Assembly: GCA_025464025.1 (NCBI GenBank)
Contig: JAODBP010000280.1
Location: 1 to 11,492 of the forward strand
Length of the DNA: 11,492 nt
Origin: Actinomycetes bacterium
GTDB lineage: Bacteria > Actinomycetota > Acidimicrobiia > Acidimicrobiales > CADCSY01
Direction: 5' to 3'
The notes beneath the pieces were generated by a model. The model made no database searches, was not told where the DNA came from, and was given only the letters and a program-made list of their open reading frames with translations. The position numbers were made by a program, and so were the translations under genes. This document shows, piece after piece, positions 1 to 6,759 of this stretch. Each line of letters starts with the position of its first letter. Positions within the stretch are counted from its first letter, which is position 1.

Positions 1-132
1 GGTCACCATGTCGTCGGCCGACTCCTGCTTGCGGGAGCGCAGCACGACGGTGTGCCCGGACTTGGCGGCGACCTCGGCGATGCCCGATCCCATGATCCCG
101 GAGCCGATGATCCCGACGCGTTCGATGGCCAT
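1..132 (-). CDS. 3-hydroxyacyl-CoA (3-hydroxybutyryl-CoA) dehydrogenase, N-terminal fragment cut by the window edge
   Basis: The first 44 codons of a minus-strand gene are visible, beginning MAIERVGIIGSGIMGSGIAE. This is the N-terminal Rossmann NAD-binding motif (GxGxMGxGIA, residues 9-18) typical of the FadB/PaaH/Hbd family, which oxidises 3-hydroxyacyl-CoA to 3-ketoacyl-CoA with NAD+. The C-terminal catalytic domain lies outside the window, so substrate chain length cannot be judged. I chose the ATG at 132 because a TAACCT hexamer (TANNNT) sits 7 bases upstream of it, as expected for a leaderless actinobacterial transcript. An in-frame ATG at 150 would add six residues but has no Shine-Dalgarno sequence. 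The gene is divergent from the STAS gene at 206. A related NAD-binding oxidoreductase is possible, but the exact GSGIMGSGIA signature favours the hydroxyacyl-CoA dehydrogenase family. Confidence 0.82.
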   Translation of the reverse strand, partial: MAIERVGIIGSGIMGSGIAEVAAKSGHTVVLRSRKQESADDMVT

Positions 133-139
133 GCCGCGG

Positions 140-145
140 AGGTTA
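140..145 (-). promoter_or_regulatory. Putative -10 hexamer TAACCT for a leaderless transcript of the dehydrogenase
   Basis: On the minus strand TAACCT ends 7 bases before the ATG at 132, so transcription would begin at or next to the start codon. A TTGGAG hexamer lies 19 bases further upstream (170-165) and could serve as a weak -35. The same arrangement recurs at four other genes in the window. Confidence 0.45.
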
Positions 146-205
146 CCCATGGGTAGGTGTTCGGCTCCAAGCCGCCGACCCCTCCTGGCGTGCGAGGATT
201 CCTGG

Positions 206-541
206 GTGAGCATCGCCATCGAGGGGGCCGTGACCGGTGGCCTGGCCGCGGTGGCCGTGCGGGGGGAGCTCGACATCCGCTCGGCGCCCGACCTGCGGGC
301 CTGGCTCGCGAAGGCGCTCGACGACGGCGTGGCCCGGATCGTGATCGATCTCGCCGGCGTCGAGTTCATGGACTCGAGCGGCCTCGGCGTGCTGGTCGGG
401 GCCCACAAGCGGCTGGCCCGCGTCGGCGGACGGCTCAGCGTGGTGGGCGTGTCGACGGCGGTCGCTCGGCTGCTGTCGGTCACCGGCCTGGCCCGCGTGT
501 TCGACGTCCGCGACGCCACCGGTGCCACGCTCGTCTCGTGA
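206..541 (+). CDS. STAS-domain anti-sigma-factor antagonist (SpoIIAA/RsbV-like)
   Basis: The 111-aa protein is a single STAS domain. In this family the unphosphorylated protein binds an anti-sigma kinase (SpoIIAB/RsbW type) and frees the sigma factor; phosphorylation of a conserved serine switches it off. The diagnostic stretch VEFMDSSGLGVL (residues 52-63) is nearly identical to that of SpoIIAA, with Ser57 and Ser58 at the phosphorylation site; Ser58 is the likelier target by alignment. Full family length is present. I chose the GTG at 206 because GAGGA (194-198) lies 7 bases upstream and the domain begins immediately. Its stop overlaps the GTG of the next gene by 4 bases, so the two are probably translationally coupled. 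No anti-sigma kinase or sigma factor is encoded in this window, so its partner must be elsewhere. Confidence 0.9.
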   Translation: MSIAIEGAVTGGLAAVAVRGELDIRSAPDLRAWLAKALDDGVARIVIDLAGVEFMDSSGLGVLVGAHKRLARVGGRLSVVGVSTAVARLLSVTGLARVFDVRDATGATLVS

Positions 542-951
542 CGCCGCTCGTCGACGACCACCACCGCCTCGTGCTCGGCCCCACCGCCGCTTCGGCCTGG
601 GACCGCCGCCTGGCCGCCCTCCCGGCCGGTGACATCACCTCGATCGGCGCCCTGTGCGGCGAGGCCGACCTCGACGCCGCCCTCGCCCGCGTCCACGACG
701 GGCTGCCGGTCGGCGGCCGCTTCGTGTTCGTCGAGCACATCGGTCGGCCCGGCGCCCTCGGGCGGCTCCAACGGGCCTGGGGCGCCACGACCGCCCACCT
801 GCCGTGGGGCTGCCGGGTGGGCCGTGACATCCCCGCCGCCGTCCGGCGCGCCGGCTTCCACCTCACCGACCTCGAGAGGTTCACCATGCCGACCCCCGTC
901 CCCGTCCTCCGCTCCTGGGTGAGCGGCGTCGCCGTGAAGGGTGTGGCATGA
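538..951 (+). CDS. Methyltransferase-like protein lacking the N-terminal SAM-binding half
   Basis: This 137-aa protein resembles only the C-terminal half of class I SAM-dependent methyltransferases of the UbiE/METTL7 type. The recognisable parts are LCGEADLDAALARV (39-52), the GGRFVFVEH strand after motif III (59-67), LPWGC with RD (88-97), and the terminal RRAGF block (103-107). The usual motif I (E/D-x-G-x-G-x-G) and roughly 60-80 residues before it are absent: the preceding DNA in this frame is occupied by the STAS gene. The reading frame is open and overlaps both neighbours by 4 bases (GTGA at 538, ATGA at 948), so it looks like a maintained short gene rather than decayed sequence. Without motif I, SAM binding is doubtful. 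A protein-interaction or regulatory role beside the STAS protein is possible but is inference; a remnant is the alternative. Confidence 0.65.
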   Translation: MTPLVDDHHRLVLGPTAASAWDRRLAALPAGDITSIGALCGEADLDAALARVHDGLPVGGRFVFVEHIGRPGALGRLQRAWGATTAHLPWGCRVGRDIPAAVRRAGFHLTDLERFTMPTPVPVLRSWVSGVAVKGVA

Positions 952-1607
952 CCGGGCCGCTGGCCCTGGTGGGGGGCGGCGAGTGGTCGGAGGGCTGCTC
1001 GTTCGACGCCGAGCTCCTCGCCGCGTCGGGTGGCACCGAGGTCGTCGTGCTGCCCACGGCCGCCGCCTTCGAGAACCCGAACCGCTACGTCGAGCGGGCC
1101 ACGGCCTGGTTCGAGGGCCTCGGTGCGACCGTGCGGTCGGTGCCGGTCCTCCAGCGGACCGACGCCATGGACCCGGCCAACGCCGAGGCCGTCGGCGCCG
1201 CCCGCTTCCTCTACCTGGCCGGCGACTCGCCGATGCACCTGCGGTCGGTGCTGAAGGACACGCCGGTCTGGCACGCCCTCGTGCGGGCCTGGGAGGGCGG
1301 GGCCGTGCTGGTGGGCTCGGGCGGCGCCGGCAGCGGCCTGCTCGATCCGATGTTCGACCCGCGCGGCGGTGCCTTCACCGTCGGGCTGGGCCTGGTCAAG
1401 AACCTGGCCCTCCTGCCCGACGCCGAGGACGACGTCGCCGAGCACCACCGCCGCACCCTCGAGCTGGCCGAGCCGAACCTGGTGCTGGCAACGGTGCAGC
1501 GGTGCACGGCGCTGATCAACGAGGGCGGCTCCTGGCGGGCGGCCGGGGCCGGCCGGGTGCGCGTGTTCGTGAGCGACGAGGAGAAGGGCCTCGACGCCCT
1601 GCCCTAG
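948..1607 (+). CDS. Peptidase S51 (cyanophycinase / dipeptidase E)-like protein, probably catalytically inactive
   Basis: The 219-aa protein has the S51/class I glutamine-amidotransferase-like layout: LALVGGGEW at the N-terminus, VVLPTAAAF (33-41), the AGDSPMHLRSVLKDTP region (91-106), and DPRGGAFTVGLGL (137-149). S51 enzymes cleave peptides or cyanophycin using a nucleophilic Ser in G-x-S-A-G-A. Here the matching stretch reads VGSGGAGS (122-129), placing Gly125 where the Ser is expected. The usual P-H of the catalytic His reads P-D (157-158). These two changes suggest a pseudoenzyme; the alignment is by eye. The start ATG overlaps the preceding stop (ATGA), so this is the last gene of a three-gene unit begun by the STAS gene. 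It could be a binding protein derived from the peptidase fold, or an enzyme using a shifted nucleophile such as Ser124 or Ser129. Confidence 0.78.
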   Translation: MTGPLALVGGGEWSEGCSFDAELLAASGGTEVVVLPTAAAFENPNRYVERATAWFEGLGATVRSVPVLQRTDAMDPANAEAVGAARFLYLAGDSPMHLRSVLKDTPVWHALVRAWEGGAVLVGSGGAGSGLLDPMFDPRGGAFTVGLGLVKNLALLPDAEDDVAEHHRRTLELAEPNLVLATVQRCTALINEGGSWRAAGAGRVRVFVSDEEKGLDALP

Positions 1608-1859
1608 CGGTAGATCCCCTTCCGTTCGTCAGGGTGGCTGCGGGCATCGCCCCGTCAAGGACAAAGACGCAACCAAGGGGGGACGGCTGCGTGCCTCACG
1701 TCGGTGCGCCCCGCGAATCCGGTTCTGGGGCCCAAACCGTGCGGAATCCGCACCGTTCGGGCCCGAGAACGGCAAACGGCCCCGCGGCGGGCCGGCGGCA
1801 CCGGGTCGCCCCGTTGGTTGCGTCCTTGCCCTTCGGGGATCAACACCTGGCGACCGGAG
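1608..1859. other. 252-bp convergent intergenic region
   Basis: The region lies between the stop of the S51-like gene and the stop of the cyclophilin gene. I find no convincing coding frame. Most of it (1657-1833) is occupied by a nested inverted repeat, listed separately. The other two convergent junctions in the window have a 4-base overlap and a 3-base gap, so the length here is unusual locally. Confidence 0.8.
1657..1833. repeat. Large nested inverted repeat (foldback element) centred on base 1746
   Basis: The outer arms 1657-1676 and 1814-1833 are complementary at 18 of 20 positions. On the minus-strand transcript both mismatches become G-U pairs. The inner arms 1722-1745 and 1747-1770 pair at 21 of 24 positions around a single central base, with the core palindrome GTGCGGAATCCGCAC (1739-1753). 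Both arm pairs share essentially one centre (coordinate sums 3490 and 3492), so the whole 177 bp is one near-symmetric foldback. Between the stems, pairing is patchy. It could be a bidirectional terminator/3'-UTR structure for the two converging genes, a structured RNA in the cyclophilin 3' end, or a short MITE-like insertion. No coding sequence or flanking target duplication is evident. Confidence 0.75.
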
Positions 1860-2549
1860 CTACTTCTCGGTGATCGTGACCTTGGTGATGCCGATGGGCT
1901 TCGACGGCGGACCGTCCGACACGCCGAGGGCCATGATCTTGTCGACGGTGTCCATGCCGTCGGTGACCTGGCCGAAGAGCGGGTAGTCGCCGGGGAGCGT
2001 CGTGCAGTCCGCGTCGCACACGAACCACTGGCTGCCGCCGGTGTCCGGGCCGTGGTTGGCCATGGCCAGCGAGCCCTTCTGGTACGGGGCCTTGGGCAGC
2101 TCGTCGGGGATCTCGTAGCCGGGACCGCCCGTGCCCTGGGGCTCGCCGAACCGGTCGCCGGCCTGGGCCACGAAGCCGGGGACGACCCGGTGGAAGTCGT
2201 CGCCGTCGAACCAGCCCCACCGGGCCAGCACCACGAAGTTGTTGACCGTGCCCGGTGCCGTGTCCTCGGCCAGGTCGACCGTGAAGGTGCCCTCGGTCGT
2301 CGCGATCACGGCGCCGTAGTCCTTGCCGTCCTCGATGCACCTCTTGGGCGCGGCGTCGAACGACTTGGGCGTCTCGGCCGGCGGGGTGGCGGGCGGGCAG
2401 TCCGCCGTGCCGTACTCGAAGGCGGCACCGGCGGCCGCCGTGGTGCTGGTGCTCTCGCCGGCCGAGGAGGATCCCTTGTCGTCGCTGCCGCCGCAGGCCA
2501 CGCCCAGCAGGGCGACGGCGGCGAGCACGAGGACAAGCCGTCGCGTCAC
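1860..2549 (-). CDS. Cyclophilin-type peptidyl-prolyl cis-trans isomerase, probable lipoprotein
   Basis: The 229-aa protein begins with basic residues and a hydrophobic stretch ending LLGVAC (14-19), a lipobox-like site with Cys19 as the probable lipidated residue; Gly at -3 is less usual. A Ser/Thr/Ala linker (22-42) leads to a cyclophilin domain (about 78-229). It shows DFHRVVPGFVAQAGD (118-132, with the catalytic Arg in FHR), GSQWF (172-176) and FGQVTDGMDTVDKI (192-205). Cyclophilins catalyse X-Pro isomerisation; here the domain would sit on the outer face of the membrane. Four further cysteines (51, 71, 178, 182) could form disulfides, consistent with export. The start is GTG at 2549, overlapping the upstream FKBP stop as GTGA, so the two isomerases form a coupled operon read from the promoter before 3154. 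Confidence 0.9.
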   Translation of the reverse strand: MTRRLVLVLAAVALLGVACGGSDDKGSSSAGESTSTTAAAGAAFEYGTADCPPATPPAETPKSFDAAPKRCIEDGKDYGAVIATTEGTFTVDLAEDTAPGTVNNFVVLARWGWFDGDDFHRVVPGFVAQAGDRFGEPQGTGGPGYEIPDELPKAPYQKGSLAMANHGPDTGGSQWFVCDADCTTLPGDYPLFGQVTDGMDTVDKIMALGVSDGPPSKPIGITKVTITEK

Positions 2550-3154
2550 TTGATCGCGTAGACGTCGATGATGAAGACGAGGTCGCCGTGGGGGCGCCCG
2601 TCGCCGGTGTCCTCGGCCCCGTAGGCGTCGGCCGCCGGGATGGTGAGCTGGCGCCGGCCGCCGACCTTCATGCCGGGGATGCCCTCGTCCCAGCCCTTGA
2701 TGACGGCGCCTTCGCCGATCGCGGTCTCGAACGTGGAGCCGCTGTCCCAGGAGGACTGGAACTTCTTGCCGTCCTTGTAGGTGGCGCCGTAGTAGTGGGC
2801 CACGATCGTGTCGCCCTTCTTCACGACCGCGCCGTCGCCGACCTTGAGGTCCTTGATCTCGAGCTTCGTCACCGGGGCGTCGCCGCCGGGCGCCGGGGCA
2901 TCGGGCGGGGCCGACGTCGGCGTGGTGCTGGCCTCGGTCGTCGTCGTCGTGGAGTCGGTCGACTTGGCCGACGACCCCTTCTTGTCGTCGCCGCCGGTGA
3001 GGGACAGCAGGCCCATCACGCCGAAGATGACGACCACGAGGACGGCCATGACGATGCGCCGCTTCTTCCGCTGCTGCTTGCGGGCGGCGAGCAGGGCCGC
3101 CTCCTTGCGGGCCTGCTGGCCCTCCTTCTGGCGCTGACGCTTCTCCGTGGGCAC
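2546..3154 (-). CDS. Membrane-anchored FKBP-type peptidyl-prolyl cis-trans isomerase
   Basis: The 202-aa protein has three parts. Residues 1-33 are a Lys/Arg/Gln-rich cytoplasmic segment, residues 34-53 form one hydrophobic membrane helix, and a Ser/Thr/Pro/Ala-rich tether (about 58-94) leads to an FKBP domain (about 96-202). The domain shows GDTIVAHYYG (114-123), the core VIKGWDEGIPGMKVGG (151-166) and the terminal HGDLVFIIDVYAI. FKBPs isomerise X-Pro bonds and chaperone folding; the topology (positive-inside, N-in) puts the domain outside the cell. The start is GTG at 3154, supported by a TAGGGT hexamer 8 bases upstream and no Shine-Dalgarno, suggesting leaderless translation. It is the first gene of the operon with the cyclophilin and is divergent from the BldD-like regulator. 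Confidence 0.92.
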   Translation of the reverse strand: MPTEKRQRQKEGQQARKEAALLAARKQQRKKRRIVMAVLVVVIFGVMGLLSLTGGDDKKGSSAKSTDSTTTTTEASTTPTSAPPDAPAPGGDAPVTKLEIKDLKVGDGAVVKKGDTIVAHYYGATYKDGKKFQSSWDSGSTFETAIGEGAVIKGWDEGIPGMKVGGRRQLTIPAADAYGAEDTGDGRPHGDLVFIIDVYAIK

Positions 3155-3162
3155 GGGGGCGA

Positions 3163-3168
3163 ACCCTA
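3163..3168 (-). promoter_or_regulatory. Putative -10 hexamer TAGGGT for the FKBP-cyclophilin operon
   Basis: On the minus strand TAGGGT ends 8 bases before the GTG start at 3154, fitting a leaderless transcript. A TTGACG (3186-3181) lies only 12 bases upstream of it, too close for a standard -35, so the -35 is uncertain. Confidence 0.45.
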
Positions 3169-3189
3169 GTGCCGCACCCCCGTCAACCT

Positions 3190-3200
3190 TCCGTCACGGA
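3190..3200. promoter_or_regulatory. Small perfect inverted repeat TCCGT-C-ACGGA in a divergent promoter region
   Basis: TCCGT (3190-3194) and ACGGA (3196-3200) form an exact 5-bp inverted repeat around one base. It lies 39 bp before the BldD-like start and 36 bp before the FKBP start, so it could be an operator for either. It does not match the known BldD box, and a repeat this short can arise by chance. Confidence 0.25.
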
Positions 3201-3238
3201 GCGGAGGGATCCACGTCCTCGGCGTCGAACTACTGGCC

Positions 3239-3796
3239 ATGCCTGCCATCGATGGTGCCGAGGACCAGGGGACGACGCCCACCGAGTCGGCGCTGCCCTT
3301 CTCCCGTGAGGTCGGCGTCCGGCTCCGGGCCGTCCGCCGCCAGCGTCGCCTCTCGCTCGACGACGTCGAGCGCTCCTCCGGCGGCCGCTGGAGCGCGTCG
3401 GCGATCGGGGCCTACGAGCGGGGCTTCCGCAACCTGAGCCTGCCCCGCCTCCAGGAGCTGGCGTCGTTCTACGACGTGCCGATGTCGATGCTCCTCGGTG
3501 AGGTCGACCTCCGGGACGGCGACGGCGATCGGAGCGGCCCCGGCAAGATCGTGCTCGACCTGGTGGCGCTCGAGGAGCGGGACGACGCCGCGCCGATCCT
3601 CCGCTACGCCAAGTCGATCGTGCTCGACCGGGGCGACTGGAACGGGCGGGTGCTCTCGGTCCGCCGCGACGACGTGCGGGCCCTGTCGTCGATGCTCCAC
3701 ACCAGCGAGACCGACCTGGTCGAGAAGCTGGGGGAGTGGGGTGCGCTGGTGGCGAGCACCGGGCCGCTCGACCCGGCGGAGATCGCCGTCTCCTAG
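3239..3796 (+). CDS. bldD: BldD-like transcriptional regulator with intact c-di-GMP-binding signature
   Basis: The 185-aa protein has an XRE-type helix-turn-helix (about 22-87; GRWSASAIGAYERGFRNLSL resembles the BldD DNA-binding region) and a BldD-type C-terminal domain (about 103-175, from KIVLDL). In Streptomyces, BldD is a repressor that dimerises around tetrameric c-di-GMP through an RxD-X8-RxxD motif. Here it is exact: R131-G-D133, eight residues, then R142-R-D-D145. Length exceeds Streptomyces BldD because of about 20 extra polar N-terminal residues. ATG 3239 is the only suitable start; no Shine-Dalgarno is seen near it, so the transcript may be leaderless. It is divergent from the FKBP gene and 43 bp before aspartokinase, which has its own -10-like hexamer. 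BldD-family assignment is strong; orthologous regulon and c-di-GMP response are inference. Confidence 0.88.
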   Translation: MPAIDGAEDQGTTPTESALPFSREVGVRLRAVRRQRRLSLDDVERSSGGRWSASAIGAYERGFRNLSLPRLQELASFYDVPMSMLLGEVDLRDGDGDRSGPGKIVLDLVALEERDDAAPILRYAKSIVLDRGDWNGRVLSVRRDDVRALSSMLHTSETDLVEKLGEWGALVASTGPLDPAEIAVS

Positions 3797-3824
3797 CCCT
3801 TTTCGGGCGCAGAGGGGTCGCTGG

Positions 3825-3830
3825 TAGCGT
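3825..3830 (+). promoter_or_regulatory. Putative -10 hexamer TAGCGT for aspartokinase
   Basis: TAGCGT ends 9 bases before the aspartokinase ATG at 3840. No Shine-Dalgarno is present, so leaderless initiation is likely. No clear -35 is visible. Confidence 0.4.
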
Positions 3831-3839
3831 CACCCCGCT

Positions 3840-6414
<2,575 letters not shown>

Positions 6415-6428
6415 CGCCACAACCCTCT

Positions 6429-6474
6429 CACGTGAGGACCCCGGTCCGGTTCGTCGTACCGAACCCACGTGAGG
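6429..6474. promoter_or_regulatory. Operator-like cluster: CACGTGAGG direct repeats flanking a GGTTCG-N6-CGAACC inverted repeat
   Basis: Two exact copies of CACGTGAGG lie at 6429-6437 and 6466-6474; the first is part of a perfect 10-bp palindrome CTCACGTGAG (6427-6436). Between them GGTTCG (6448-6453) and CGAACC (6460-6465) form a 6-bp inverted repeat with a 6-base spacer. The cluster lies in the divergent gap just upstream of the MazG-like start. It looks like binding sites for one or two dimeric regulators. I do not recognise the factor; the arms are not in the orientation of an actinobacterial LexA box. Confidence 0.45.
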
Positions 6475-6569
6475 CACGATTGAAGGGCGTGCTTCAGGGG
6501 CACAACGGCGCACGGCCACGGCGGGTCAACAGTCCGATCCCGGACGGACCACAGGAGCGCGACCCCCCC

Positions 6570-6719
6570 TTGACCGAGCACCGCTACCTCGGCGTCGAGT
6601 CGACGCCCCGGCGCATGGTCGCCATCTGCTCCTGCGGTTGGCGCTCCGAGCCCTACTCCTCGGCCGGCATGGCCGGCAGCGCGTGGGATCGCCACTCGGA
6701 GGAGGAGGCGCCGAGCTGA
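6570..6719 (+). CDS. Hypothetical 49-aa protein with a CxC motif
   Basis: A small frame ends at TGA 6717-6719. From TTG 6570 it reads MTEHRYLGVESTPRRM followed by VAICSCGWRSEPYSSAG and GSAWDRHSEEE. CSCGW (20-24) could be half of a metal site, with His43 nearby. The composition (Trp, Cys, His, Tyr) is unlike random high-GC translation, which supports a real gene. An AGGAG (6553-6557) lies 12 bases before the TTG, slightly far. The frame stays open back to a GTG at 6432, but that upstream part is Arg/Pro-rich and overlaps the operator-like repeats, so I prefer the short form. It sits 40 bp before the acyl-CoA ligase and may be co-transcribed with it. Function unknown. Confidence 0.5.
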   Translation: MTEHRYLGVESTPRRMVAICSCGWRSEPYSSAGMAGSAWDRHSEEEAPS

Positions 6720-6759
6720 GCGAGCTACCGTCGCCCGGCGCGGACGAAGGGGAGCGATC

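Noticed and set aside
480..1448. Long minus-strand open frame opposite the STAS trio
   Set aside because: Its translation is low-complexity His/Arg/Gly-rich with no recognisable motif, while the plus strand has clear families and overlapping starts.
1650..1700. Resemblance of GACGCAA and GGACGGCTGCG to a c-di-GMP-I (GEMM) riboswitch
   Set aside because: The order and spacing of conserved blocks and the P1 stem do not fit, and no gene starts downstream on that strand.
3181..3186. TTGACG as -35 for the FKBP operon
   Set aside because: It is only 12 bases from the TAGGGT -10 candidate, and a 17-base spacing leads to no acceptable -10.
3796..3808. GCCC-TTTTC-GGGC as a terminator after the BldD-like gene
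   Set aside because: A 4-bp stem without a following T-run is too weak, and it overlaps the region expected to hold the aspartokinase promoter.
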